Part shown: piece by piece, positions 55,400 to 64,000 of the stretch
How positions within the stretch are numbered: position 1 is the first letter of the stretch
Layout of the letters: every line of letters starts with the position of its first letter
Source of the DNA: Gaiellasilicea sp963745775
GTDB lineage: Bacteria; Actinomycetota; Thermoleophilia; Gaiellales; Gaiellaceae
NCBI GenBank assembly: GCA_963745775.1
Contig: CAVUYY010000008.1
Span: forward strand, 558,001 to 622,000
DNA length: 64,000 nucleotides
Direction: 5' to 3'
Made by a program: the position numbers and the translations under genes
Notes under the pieces: model-generated
Database searches by the model: none
What the model was told of the DNA's origin: nothing
What the model saw: the letters and a program-made list of their open reading frames with translations, nothing else

Positions 55400-55913
55400 G
55401 AGCGTGACGATCCGCCGCGCGACGAGCGGCGACCTCGACTTCGTCGTCGAGCTCTACGCCGACGACGACGTGCGTCCCTGGTTGGCGGCGGCCGGGCGCT
55501 ACGACCGCGAAAACGTCCTCGCCGATCTCGAGCGCTTCGAGGCAGGGCCCGGCTCGGGCGGAGTGATGCTGATCGAAGTTGACGGTGAGCCGGCGGGCGT
55601 GAGCGCCTGGGAGCGAGCGAACGAACGAAGCCGGATCGCGCGCCTCGGCGGGCTCGCGATCCACCCTCGCTTCCGCGGCCGCCGGCTCTCCGACGAGGCC
55701 GCGCGTCTCCTCCAGCGCCTGCTGATCCTCGAGCTCGGCTTCCACCGCCTCGAGCTCGAGATCTACGGCTTCAACGAGCGAGCCCAGCGCCACGCCGAGC
55801 GAGCCGGCTTCGTCCGCGAGGGCGTCAAGCGAAAGGCGTATCGCCACGGCGAGGGCTGGGTCGACGGCGTCTGCTACGCGCTGATCGCCGAAGACCTGAC
55901 CGCGAGCGGCTAA
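55398..55913 (+). CDS. GNAT N-acetyltransferase (RimJ/RimL-like)
   Basis: 171 aa. IRRATSGDLDFVVELYADDDV at the start, acetyl-CoA region GLAIHPRFRGRRLSDEAARLL, and ERAQRHAERAGFVREGVKRKA, the FxxEG-type ending of the RimJ/RimL group. Substrate not determinable. TAA is part of the -10 of the next gene. Complete. Confidence 0.85.
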   Translation: MSVTIRRATSGDLDFVVELYADDDVRPWLAAAGRYDRENVLADLERFEAGPGSGGVMLIEVDGEPAGVSAWERANERSRIARLGGLAIHPRFRGRRLSDEAARLLQRLLILELGFHRLELEIYGFNERAQRHAERAGFVREGVKRKAYRHGEGWVDGVCYALIAEDLTASG

Positions 55914-55916
55914 GGT
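55911..55916 (+). promoter_or_regulatory. Leaderless -10 (TAAGGT) of the glyoxalase gene
   Basis: TAAGGT, 6 nt, GTG at 55923. The TAA is also the stop codon of the upstream GNAT gene. Confidence 0.55.
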
Positions 55917-55922
55917 CGGATC

Positions 55923-56300
55923 GTGGAGCTGATCCACACCTGTTACCGGATCGCCGAGATCGACCGCTCGGTTGCCTTCTACACGGCGCTCGGCTTCGAG
56001 GAGCGACGGCGGATGCCGATCCGCGAGGAGGCGATCAACGTCTTCCTGGGCCTGCCCGGCGCGGGCGACCAGCTCGAGCTGACGTACAACCACGGTGTCG
56101 ACTCGTACGAGCTCGGAACCGGCTACGGCCACATCGCGCTCACCGTCGAGGACATGCAACAGACGCTCGCCGGTCTCGCCGCGCAGGGAATCGAGCCGGA
56201 GCGCCCGCCCTACCGGCTCCGCGAAGGCGGCTCGCTGCTCTGCTTCGTTCGCGATCCGGACGGCTACCGGGTCGAGCTGATCGAGCCCAGCCCAGGCTAA
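55923..56300 (+). CDS. gloA: Lactoylglutathione lyase-type glyoxalase I
   Basis: 125 aa single VOC module. Metal ligands His in ELIHTCYRI, Glu in DQLELTYNH, His in GYGHIALTV and Glu in YRVELIEPSPG match GloA order and spacing. Converts the methylglyoxal-thiol adduct; the thiol in actinobacteria may not be glutathione. Start GTG 55923. Confidence 0.88.
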   Translation: MELIHTCYRIAEIDRSVAFYTALGFEERRRMPIREEAINVFLGLPGAGDQLELTYNHGVDSYELGTGYGHIALTVEDMQQTLAGLAAQGIEPERPPYRLREGGSLLCFVRDPDGYRVELIEPSPG

Positions 56301-56320
56301 CGGGATCGGGCTAGCGGGAC

Positions 56321-57779
56321 ATGCAGCGATCCGAGGTCGGGAACATCGGCCTGCATCTCGCCCGGATCGGCGCCGAGCTCGACCGCTTCCTCGAGTTTCG
56401 CGACGGCGATGCCGTCAGGCGCCGCGACAGCTGGACGAGCTCGCTCCAGCGTCCTCTGCCCGAGCAGGGCATCGGTGCCCAGGCCGTCGTCGACGAGCTC
56501 GCCGAGACGGTGATTCCGAACGGAGCTCGGATGGCGGCGCCGGGCTTCTCGTCGTGGATCACGACCGGCCCGGACACGGTGGCGGTGGTGGCTGCCGCAG
56601 CCGCGTCCCTCGCTGCGCCCCAGCGCTACACCATCACGGCGTTCAACCTGCTGGAGGAGCTCTCGCTCGACTGGCTCGCCGAGCTGTGCGGGCTTCGCTG
56701 TGCTGATGGGGGCCGGATGCAGGGCGTCTACTCGAGCGGCGGCTCGGTCGCGAACCTCGTCGCGCTCGGGGCGGCGAGGCAGTGGGCGCTCGAGCAGGCG
56801 GGGATCGACCCGTCGGCCGACGGGCTCGGCGGCAGGCAGCTCGCCGTCTATGCCTCGGCCGAGTCGCATCACACCGTGGCCGCGATCCGCCGCCGTGCTC
56901 GGGATCGGACGCTCCCGCGTCCGCCTGATCGCGACCGACGAGCAGCAGCGAATGCGCGTCGACCTGCTCCGGCGCGCGCTCGAGGAGGACGTCTCGAACG
57001 GCGTGCTGCCGGTGGCGGTCGTCGCCACGGCGGGGACGACGAGCACCGGCGCGATCGATCCGCTCCGCGAGGCGGGCGAGCTCGCACGCGAGCACGGCGC
57101 CTGGTACCACGTCGACGGCGCCTACGGCCTCCTGGGCCGGTTGGACGGCCGGATCGCGGAGCTCTACGACGGGCTCGAGCTCGCCGACTCGGCCATCGTC
57201 GACCCGCACAAGTGGCTCGGAGCGCCGGTCGGGATCGCCGCGACGTTCGTCCGCGACCGCTCGATCCTCCACCGTGCCTTCACCCAGGAGCCGGCCCCGT
57301 ATCTCGAAGCCGTGTTCGGCGACTCCGGAGAGGTGCAGACGTCACTCGACAGCCTGGGCATCCCGTATGCGGATTTCGCCGTCGAGCTCTCGGCGCCGTC
57401 GCGCGGGGTCGTCGTCTGGAGCGTGATCCGCGAGCTCGGGCGCGAGGGCGTGCAGGCACGGATCCGCCGCGACAACGACTATGCGCATCGGGTGGCGGAG
57501 CTCGTGCGGCAACACGCGCGGCTCGAGCTGATCACCGAGCCCGTGCTCTCGATCTGCTGCTTCCGCTACGCGACCAGCGGGATCGACGACCTCAACGCGT
57601 TCAACGCCGCCCTGCTCCGCCGCCTGGTGCGCGAGACGCCGTACGCGCCGAGCTCGACCCTCGTCGGCGGGATCTATGTGATCCGGCCCTGCTACATCAA
57701 CGCCCGCACGAACGAGGAGCACGTCGACGGGCTCGTCGCGGCAGTCGTCGCGCTCGGTGACGACATGGCTCCTGGATGA
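56321..57779 (+). CDS. PLP-dependent group II amino-acid decarboxylase (frameshifted)
   Basis: About 486 aa, aromatic-amino-acid/glutamate decarboxylase superfamily. GVYSSGGSVANLVALGAAR, AGTTSTGAIDPLREAGELA, WYHVDGAYGLLG and the PLP lysine in VDPHKWLGAPVG. One extra C near 56888 (AAIR|AVLGIGRSRVRL). Substrate (tyrosine, DOPA, tryptophan, aspartate) not decidable by eye. Starts 20 nt after gloA. Confidence 0.88.
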
Positions 57780-57791
57780 GGCACGAACGAA

Positions 57792-58136
57792 TCAGCCGAG
57801 GTCGGCGTAGGCGGCCGAGACGCTTCGCGGCACCACCATCGCCCACGCGTCGATCACGAGCTCCCGCAGCTCCGTCGCGTCGATCGCCGCCAGCCGCACG
57901 ACCGCCCAGTTGTAGCGGAGGTCCGATTCGCGCGGGAGCATGAACTTCTCCGGCTCCGTCGCGACGAGCGCGTCGCGCCACTCCTTGGGGAAGGCGAACC
58001 CGAGCAGGGTCTCGTCGCGGGAGAAGGCGAGGTAGACGATCCGGCCGACGCGGAACTTGACGCGACCGCGCACGAACGCCTCGGTCGAGCGCGGCAGCGT
58101 CCGCGCCACCGCGCGCACGTCGTCGATCGTGACCAC
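57792..58136 (-). CDS. MmcQ/YjbR-family protein
   Basis: 114 aa. VTIDDVRAVARTLPRSTEAF start, VYLAFSRDETLLGFAFPKEW, LRYNWAVVRLAAIDATEL: typical MmcQ/YjbR (CyaY-like fold, possible DNA binding). Start GTG 58136 preferred (GAGG upstream); TTG 58148 gives four more residues. Convergent with the decarboxylase. Confidence 0.85.
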   Translation of the reverse strand: MVTIDDVRAVARTLPRSTEAFVRGRVKFRVGRIVYLAFSRDETLLGFAFPKEWRDALVATEPEKFMLPRESDLRYNWAVVRLAAIDATELRELVIDAWAMVVPRSVSAAYADLG

Positions 58137-58156
58137 GACCTCATCCAACCGGATCG

Positions 58157-58426
58157 TCAGCGGTCAAGCCGTTCCTCCAGCTCGACCGTCACGGTGTCGC
58201 CGGCCTCCTTGCCGATCGCGCGACGCAGCTCGGCTTTGACCGGCAGCTTGTGGGTGCCGTCGCCCATCGCCATGAACGAGCTCCGGAACGGCCGACCGTC
58301 GATGGTGCCACGCACCTTCACGAGCCCGCGGGTGCCGAAGAACTCGACCGACTCGGGCCAGACGACGTACGTCCAGCCGCCCTTGGCGGGGCTCTTCTGC
58401 AGGACAGCCGTGAATCTCTCGTTCAT
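58157..58426 (-). CDS. DUF1905 family protein
   Basis: 89 aa beta-rich domain: MNERFTAVLQKSPAKGGWTY, VRGTIDGRPFRSSFMAMGDG and the ending LRRAIGKEAGDTVTVELEE, typical of DUF1905. Function unknown. ATG 58426 selected because AGGAGG lies 5 nt before it. The MmcQ gene follows. Confidence 0.88.
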   Translation of the reverse strand: MNERFTAVLQKSPAKGGWTYVVWPESVEFFGTRGLVKVRGTIDGRPFRSSFMAMGDGTHKLPVKAELRRAIGKEAGDTVTVELEERLDR

Positions 58427-58502
58427 CTCGTCCTCCTCTGTCGCCGTCAAAGGTACGACCGGCGCGGAGGGTCTGACTCATCGCGCGTGATAGAACGGCC
58501 TC

Positions 58503-59069
58503 ATGGCCACGGATGTCGCGAAGCACCTGACGACGGAGGAGCTCGAGGCCGGGCTCGACCGGATCCTGGACGCCCCCGCGTCACCCGGAGTCGTCGAGCT
58601 GATCGCGAGACGGCCCGCCGAGGGCGAGCGCGAGGTGCTCGAGGAGGGCGTGCTCGACCTGACCGAAGGGCTTGTCGGCGATACGTGGATCGTCCGCGGC
58701 AGCAAGCGCACGAAGGACGGCTCGTCGCATCCGGACATGCAGCTGAACGTGATGAGCGCGCGAGTCGTCGACCTCGTCGCTGCGGGCAACCGGGAACGCT
58801 GGGCGCTCGCCGGCGACCAGCTCTACGTCGACCTCGATCTCTCCGAGGCGAACCTGCCGCCCGGCACGAGGCTCGCGCTCGGCTCGGCCGTGATCGAGGT
58901 AACCGCGGAGCCGCACACCGGCTGCGCCAAGTTCCACGCCCGCTTCGGCGGCGACGCCCACCGGTTCGTGAACACGAAGCAGCATCGCCACCTACGCCTA
59001 CGGGGCCTGAACGCGAAGGTCGTCGAGCCCGGCACGGTTCGCAGCGGCGACGTGATTCGCAAGCTCTAA
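58503..59069 (+). CDS. MOSC-domain protein
   Basis: 188 aa. MOSC features: MQLNVMSARVVDLVAAGNRERW, GDQLYVDLDLSEANLPPGTRL and EPHTGCAKFHARFG with the single conserved Cys thought to carry sulfur. Stand-alone MOSC proteins may handle sulfur or N-hydroxylated substrates. TAGAAC lies 6 nt before the ATG, a near match to the leaderless pattern. Confidence 0.88.
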   Translation: MATDVAKHLTTEELEAGLDRILDAPASPGVVELIARRPAEGEREVLEEGVLDLTEGLVGDTWIVRGSKRTKDGSSHPDMQLNVMSARVVDLVAAGNRERWALAGDQLYVDLDLSEANLPPGTRLALGSAVIEVTAEPHTGCAKFHARFGGDAHRFVNTKQHRHLRLRGLNAKVVEPGTVRSGDVIRKL

Positions 59070-59083
59070 GGCGGCCGCAAGCT

Positions 59084-59135
59084 CTGAGCCGTCGCCGGAG
59101 CGCCCCCCGCGCCCCGGCGACCTCTCTCGGCTCAG
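59084..59135. terminator. Two-tier hairpin between convergent MOSC gene and hydrolase pseudogene
   Basis: Outer stem CTGAGCCG/CGGCTCAG and inner stem GTCGCCGG/CCGGCGAC, nested. Directly 3' of the MOSC stop and overlapping the last codon of the convergent gene. Likely bidirectional; no clear U-run. Confidence 0.55.
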
Positions 59136-61222
59136 AAAACGGGCACCGTGGTCAGCGAGAACGCTGCGTGCAACGGCACCTCGAAGCGGGCGACGCCCGC
59201 GGCATCGGACCTGACCGTGCCGGCAGGCGTGCTCTCGCCGTTGCCGGCCGCGTTCCAGAGCGCCAGGTTGAACGACGTGTCCGCCGGCAGTCCGCCGATG
59301 CTGTACTGCGGCTTCTCGGCAGAGACCGTGTTCAGGTCTGCGCGCCGCGCGTGTCGAGACCCATCACGGTCAGCTGCTCCACCCGAGCTCGCGTAGGCCA
59401 CGAGCTCCTTCTCGGCCTCGATCGGCCTTGTCCGACCTGCCAGTCGTCGTCCTCCCACGGCGCGACCCGCACGACCTGCCAGCCGCGCTCGGTCGAGCGG
59501 AGCAGGAGCTGCAGCGCGTAGTAGGTCGGGAAGACCGGCCAGCCTTCCGCGGCCGTTCCGAACATCCAGTAGGACTGGTTCGCGTAGGGTGTTGTCGTAG
59601 ACCTGCCCCAGAACGCGTCCCACTTCGACGCCCCCGAGTAGCCGAGCTGGGCGGAGGCGATGTCGAACCAGAGCTGCTGGAAGGCGGCGATGTTCGTCCT
59701 GCGGAGCTCCGTGCCGTCCTCCCAGTAGGCGGCCGTCACGGTTGGCTTCCCCGCGAAAGCTGTTCGCCCCACGCACGCCGAACTCCATCACGTAGGTCGG
59801 CTTCTGCGCAGCCGGAGCGATCTCTTGCGTCACGATCCGGTGGACGTCCTTGAGCCGGAACTCCATCCGCGGGATGTCCCAGTAGTTCCAGTAGATGTGC
59901 ACCGAGTACGCGTCGAGGATGTCGTTCATGTTGTGCTCCATGTACTCCCACCAGATCGTGTGGAAGCGGGCGCCGGAGCTCTCGATCAGGTCGCCGCCCA
60001 TCAGCTTGATGTGCTCGCGCAGGCCACGCGCGACGAGCTGGGCGTGGAGCGCCCGGTAGAGCGCGTTGTACTGCTCGAGCGTGACACGGCTTCGCCGTGT
60101 TCGGCTCGTTCTGGACGGTCACCCAGCGCACGTTCGTGAGCCCGCGGGTCTCGACCAGATCCTCGAGGACGGCCGCGAAGCGCGTCATCGACGGGATCGG
60201 GGTTGAGCCGCGCCACTGACGCCGTCTGGTAGGTGATGTTGATCGTCGCGCCCGCCTCGTGCGCGAGCTGAACCGTCCGGATGAACGACGCCAGGTTCTG
60301 CGCCGCGGTCGGGAGCCGCTCCTCCCAGTTGTCGTTGTAGAAGATGCGGACGAGCTGCGGCTCGAGCGCCTTCGCCTTCGCCTCCAGGTCGGGCAGGCTT
60401 CGCAACAGGGGCGTTCGTGATCGGCGCGTACACGTGCTGGTTGAACTGAGCGCCGTAGCCGCCGAGCGCCTCGACGAGCACGCTGGAGCGGACGAGCTCG
60501 TGCTCGGTCACCTCGACCGTCGCCCCGCGGCTGTTGTTCGTCCCGTCGGTCTCGGCCGGCTCAGCACCGTCGAGGACGACGGTCAGGTCGGCCGACATCG
60601 CGGCCGTCAGCTTCACATTCGGGAACGTCACCGAGCGGCCGCCACCGGCGGGCATGGTGATCGTCTGCGGTTCCGCGACGGGCGTCGGGCCGAGCATCAG
60701 CTTCACGGTCACCGTCGCGCCCGTCTCGCCGTTCAGCTCTGACAGGTCGGCCACCACGTCGATCGCCCGCGTGGTCAGGGTCTGGGGCGGGGCATGGACG
60801 GCCGCCACCGAGAGATCCGGGCGCAGCTTGACGGTCGCCTCACCCCGATGGACTGCAGTTCGCGGCGGACTCGCCTCGCGGACGTGAGCTTCGACGTCGA
60901 CCGCAGCGGCGCGGGCCAGCTGTCCGAGCTCGATCGCGGCGATGCCGTTCGGCGCGGCGACGTCCTTCAGGTTGACGATTCGGCTTGCGGCCTCGCTCGA
61001 TCCCTCCGGAGGGCGGATCCTGATGTGGAGGTGCTCGAATACGGCCGTTCCGGGCGGCGCGTGGACGTAGAGATCCGCGCCCTCCGCTCCAGTGAGGGCG
61101 CTGAGCTCGAGCGGCGTCGCTGCGGGGGCTTCGGCCGCCCCCGAGGCCGCCGGCACGCCGCCCGCGATCGCGAGCAGCACGAGCAGGCCACTGCACTTCC
61201 AAAGTGATTCGACGGACAGCAT
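59132..61222 (-). pseudogene. Secreted glycoside hydrolase with CARDB-like domain, multiply frameshifted
   Basis: About 695 codons. Signal peptide LLVLLAIAGGVPAASGA, a CARDB-type beta domain (LTTRAIDVVADLSELNGETG), then a TIM-barrel hydrolase: WVTVQNEPNT (likely acid/base Glu), WEYMEHNMNDILDAYSVHIYWN, TYVMEFGVRG (likely nucleophile Glu). Looks like clan GH-A. Shifts at about 60407 (+1), 60197 (+1), 60096 (+1), 59765 (+1), 59430 (-1), 59390 (+1) and 59345 (-1). No other gene in the window has more than two or has losses, so real decay is likely, though a poor assembly patch could also do it. Confidence 0.75.
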
Positions 61223-61321
61223 CGCGATCTCCTCTCGCGGTCGGGTTGAGGAGACGGTGACGCCCGCCGCTCACGCGGCGCTCACGTCCGGCTCATGCGG
61301 GCGTCGCGATAGGGTCGCGGC

Positions 61322-62366
61322 GATGCGGACGCGCCGGCTGATCACGGTCGTCGGCTGCCACGCGGGCGGCGAGATCGGGAACGTCGTCGTCGGCGGCGTG
61401 CTGCCTCCGGCGGGGGCGACGGTCTTCGAGCAGATGCAGACGCTGGAGCGCGAAGGCGACTGGCTGCGGAAGCTCCTGCTGCGCGAGCCGCGGGGCAGCG
61501 TCGCCTGTCATGCGAACCTCGTCGTCCCCGCGACGCGGGCGGACTGCGACGTGGGCTTCATCATCATGGAGCCGACCGAGTATCCGGCGATGTCGGGCTC
61601 GAATGCGATCTGCACGGTCACGGTGCTGCTCGAGACCGGGATGGTGGCGATGCACGAGCCCGAGACGGTCGTGCGCCTGGAGGCGCCGGGCGGCGTCGTC
61701 GAGGCGCGCGCCACCTGCCGGGATGGCCGCTGCGAGAGCGTCGAGCTGACGAACGTTCCCTGCTTCGCCGAGCGGCTCGACGCGCCGCTCGAGGTGGCGG
61801 GGCTCGGGACGCTGCCGGTCGACGTCGCCTACGGCGGCATGTGGTACGCGATCGCCGATGCGCGGGCGCTCGGGTTCGCGCTCGAGCCGCACGAGGCGCG
61901 CGACCTCTCGCTCGTCGGCGAGCGGATCCGCGCGGCGGCGCGGGAGCAGCTTCCCTGCGCGCATCCCGAGAACCCCGAGATCGCGGGCGTCAGCATCGTC
62001 CAGCTCGCGGAGCCGTGGCAGGGTGTCGGCGCCGTGACGCGGAACGCGGTCGTGGTCGCGCCCGGGCGGCTCGACCGCTCGGCTACGGGAACGGGGCTCT
62101 CGGCGCGCCTGGCCGTCCTCCACGCGCGCGGGCTGATGCGAGTGGGCGACGCGATGACGCACGCCTCGGTGCTGGGCTCCACCTTCGACGGGCGGATCGT
62201 CTCGGAGACGCGCGTCGGTGAGCGCGCGGCGATCGTGCCGGCGATCCGCGGCAGCGCCTGGATCACCGGCGTCACGCAGCTCTACGTCGATCCGGACGAT
62301 CCGTTTCCCGAGGGCTACCTGCTGCCGGATACGTGGGGCGTCAGCGGCCTCGACGCTCAGAGCTAG
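61322..62366 (+). CDS. Proline racemase-superfamily protein with Ser/Thr in place of both catalytic Cys
   Basis: 348 aa. Fold markers VVGCHAGGEIGNVVVGG, YPAMSGSNAICTVTVLLETG, DVAYGGMWYAIAD, RSATGTGLSARLAVL, GSTFDGRI. In proline racemase and hydroxyproline epimerase the two bases are Cys (MCGH, SPCGTG); trans-3-hydroxyproline dehydratases have Cys/Thr. Here the positions are Ser91 and Thr255. Likely a dehydratase or another lyase, not a racemase. TAGGGT 7 nt before the ATG. No frameshift. Confidence 0.88.
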
Positions 62367-63180
62367 GTCGGTGCGAGCCCGCGAGCACGGGCCCGGCCGC
62401 GGCCGCGCGCTGGAAGGCCGCGACGGACAGCTCGAGGGGCAGATCGCATTCGGCGTCGTCGCACTCGCAAACGAAGGTCCGCACCATCGACTCGGCGTCC
62501 CCGCTCGTCCACGGGCGCGCGAGGTAGGCCAGGCACTGCGAGACGACCGCGTCGTTCGCGAAGCGGAGGAGCGCCAGGCGCTCGGCGGCGCTCTCGGCTC
62601 GCGGACCGTCGGCGAGCGCCGCGGCGAACAGCTGCTCAACCGTCGCGACCATCTCCTCGATGCCCAGCGAGCCGTCGACCGAGAGGATCGGCGCGCCGTG
62701 CTCGACCGCGTCCCGCTCGATCGTGGCCGCGAGCAGAAGCGCGAGCTCTGCCGGCCACCCTGCCTCGGCGAGCCGAGACCGCTGGAGCTCGGCGGTCGGG
62801 ATCAGCCAGACGGCCTGCGCAGGCGCCGCGATCCCGGACGAGACGACCTCGGGCGAGATCGTCGAGCCTTCCGCCACCGTTAGGGGCGAGGGCGGCAGCC
62901 GACGCAGGTCGTCGACGATCATCGGCCCGCGCTCGGCGTGGAGCGACAGCTCGAGCTGCTCCGCCGGCGTCGACCCCGCCCGTCGTTCCTCCTGCGTCAT
63001 CGCCTCCCAGCGCCGCGCCGCCGCGTTCCCGGCCGCGAGCGCACGATCCCGGTGCTCCCAGGTGTGCGCGTCGGCGTTGTACCAGCGCAAGCCGTGGCGG
63101 CGTGCGATCCGTCGCGCGATCGTCGTCTTTCCCGACCTGGGTGGACCGCCGATCCAGAGCACGTTCGGCAGTGGCAGCAC
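62341..63180 (-). CDS. P-loop kinase-like protein with C-terminal CECxxxxC domain
   Basis: 279 aa. Walker A IGGPPRSGKTTIARRIA at the N-terminus, an adenylate/shikimate-kinase-like core (WYNADAHTWEHRDRA), and a last 70 residues TFVCECDDAECDLPLELSVAAF, a cysteine motif I recognise at the ends of various actinobacterial proteins. Substrate unknown. Overlaps the convergent racemase-family gene by 26 nt. Confidence 0.8.
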   Translation of the reverse strand: MLPLPNVLWIGGPPRSGKTTIARRIARRHGLRWYNADAHTWEHRDRALAAGNAAARRWEAMTQEERRAGSTPAEQLELSLHAERGPMIVDDLRRLPPSPLTVAEGSTISPEVVSSGIAAPAQAVWLIPTAELQRSRLAEAGWPAELALLLAATIERDAVEHGAPILSVDGSLGIEEMVATVEQLFAAALADGPRAESAAERLALLRFANDAVVSQCLAYLARPWTSGDAESMVRTFVCECDDAECDLPLELSVAAFQRAAAAGPVLAGSHRPSSERRGR

Positions 63181-63190
63181 CGGCTGAGAC

Positions 63191-63196
63191 TACGCT
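63191..63196 (+). promoter_or_regulatory. Leaderless -10 (TACGCT) of the ASCH gene
   Basis: TACGCT, 6 nt, GTG at 63203. Confidence 0.55.
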
Positions 63197-63202
63197 GGCT
63201 CT

Positions 63203-63616
63203 GTGAAGAACGCCGAGTTCGGATTCGCGGGAACGCCGCTGCGCGAGGCGCTCGTCGCGGCGATCCTGCGAGGCGAGAAGACGGCGGGTGCGGCGCTCGT
63301 CGTCGACTACGAGCGCGACGGCGAAGACGTGCCGCGCGTCGGCGAGCGGTTTCTCCTCCTCGACAACGACGACCGCGGAGTCGCGGTGATCGAGACGACC
63401 GAGGTGCGCGTACTCCGCGTCGGCGACTGCGACCTCCAGTTCGCCCGCGACGAGGGCGAGGGGTTCGAGTCGGTGGCCGACTGGCGCGCCGCGCACGACC
63501 GCTACTGGCGCTCCTACGCGGACGAGATCCGGGCGTATCTCGGCGATCCGGACTGGGACGTCACCGACGACACCGAGTTCGTCGCCGAGCGGTTTCGCCT
63601 CGTCGAGGTTTTCTAG
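63203..63616 (+). CDS. ASCH-domain protein
   Basis: 137 aa. FGFAGTPLREALVAAILRGEKTA, VGERFLLLDNDDRGVAVIETTEV, FARDEGEGFESVADWRAAHDRYW: ASCH fold, related to PUA and thought to bind RNA or modified nucleosides. Start GTG 63203. Its stop overlaps the Ku stop by 4 nt (convergent). Confidence 0.88.
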   Translation: MKNAEFGFAGTPLREALVAAILRGEKTAGAALVVDYERDGEDVPRVGERFLLLDNDDRGVAVIETTEVRVLRVGDCDLQFARDEGEGFESVADWRAAHDRYWRSYADEIRAYLGDPDWDVTDDTEFVAERFRLVEVF

Positions 63617-64000
63617 CGCTTCGAGGTCTTGCGCTTCCGCGACGCGGGCTTGCGGGCGGGCGCGCGCTTTGCCCGACTCGAGCCCTTCGTCCGCTTCGCA
63701 GCCTCGACGGAGGCCTTCAGCGCCGCCAGCAGATCCGTGGGCTCCTCGTCCGTCTCCGGCTCGGGCGCCGTGATCGTCTCGCCCTTCCGCTTGGCGCGGA
63801 TCACCTTGCAGAGCGCCGCGCGGTAGGTGTCCTCGTAGCGCTCGGGCCGGAACGTCCCGGTGAACTGGTCGATCAGCGCCGTCGCCATCTCCAGCTCGCC
63901 CTTCGCGATCCTGATCCCCTTCGGCGCGATCTCCTCGACCGGCCGGATCTCGTCGTGGAAGAACATCTTCTCGAGCGTCAGCGTGCCCTCCCGCACCCGC
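63613..64000 (-). CDS. ku: Ku protein, C-terminal part (5' end outside window)
   Basis: Non-homologous end-joining DNA-end binder. Visible 128 residues: FFHDEIRPVEE, EMATALIDQFTGTFRPERYEDTYRAALCKVIRAKRKGE, then a lysine/arginine-rich tail (RKPASRKRKTSKR) as in actinobacterial Ku. Reading is open through the right edge, so the start and the beta-barrel core are missing. LigD, if present, is outside. Confidence 0.9.
   Translation of the reverse strand, partial: RVREGTLTLEKMFFHDEIRPVEEIAPKGIRIAKGELEMATALIDQFTGTFRPERYEDTYRAALCKVIRAKRKGETITAPEPETDEEPTDLLAALKASVEAAKRTKGSSRAKRAPARKPASRKRKTSKR

Overview
This is a high-GC bacterial chromosome segment carrying housekeeping and metabolic genes. I saw no transposase, phage, CRISPR, tRNA or rRNA signal. 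GC-rich codon use, a DEDD exonuclease of the actinobacterial DnaQ/UvrC-fusion type, Ku, DUF6458, CGNR zinc-finger, caa3-type CtaG and many TANNNT start-proximal promoters point to an uncultured actinobacterium. Class Thermoleophilia (Gaiellales/Solirubrobacterales-like) is my best guess, but this is inference.

About 21 genes are split by single-base frameshifts. In almost every case I resolved, the sequence has one base too many, often in a short G, C or T run, and the protein resumes perfectly in the next frame. That looks like insertion-dominated sequencing error in a draft or metagenomic contig. I therefore annotate these as whole genes spanning the shift. The exception is the secreted glycoside hydrolase at 59-61 kb, where shifts are too dense and go both ways, so it is called a pseudogene.

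Layout. 0-6 kb: DnaQ-like exonuclease with an SOS box, HU, pyrE, a Roadblock protein, YihY, and the murI-rph-mgtC-rdgB operon. 6-10 kb: amidotransferase, and the alkA-GNAT-GST-rhodanese operon. 9.5-19.2 kb: a complete maltodextrin operon (malE, malF, malG, intracellular GH13, malK, secreted amylase), with ydeI downstream. 19.3-23.9 kb: tyrosine/homogentisate catabolism (hmgA, fumarylacetoacetase, hppD) with a CDF metal transporter between. 23.9-31.3 kb: a tandem pair of uncharacterised proteins, DMT exporter, FabL-type enoyl reductase, methyltransferase, proline dehydrogenase and several unknowns, including a membrane coiled-coil protein. 31.3-35.4 kb: xseA-xseB, a cNMP-binding protein, a flippase-like membrane protein and a GT4 glycosyltransferase. 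35.4-37.6 kb: a divergent quinone-detoxification-like module. 37.6-43.4 kb: MFS, adenosine deaminase-like, cupin, cystathionine beta-synthase, CGNR protein. 43.5-52 kb: purine genes purH, purN, purM, purF and purL on the minus strand, interrupted by ctaG and an anti-sigma-type ATPase. 52-64 kb: two DMT transporters, a secreted nuclease-like protein, glyoxalase, PLP decarboxylase, MOSC, the decayed hydrolase, a proline-racemase-family enzyme, a P-loop kinase-like protein, ASCH and Ku (cut by the edge).

Regulation is the most distinctive part. At least 15 genes have TANNNT, or a one-mismatch variant, exactly 6 nt before the start codon, which predicts leaderless mRNAs. At the left edge this promoter is combined with a perfect LexA-type SOS box. 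Genome-maintenance genes are frequent here: the DnaQ-type exonuclease, alkA, xseAB, rdgB, ku.
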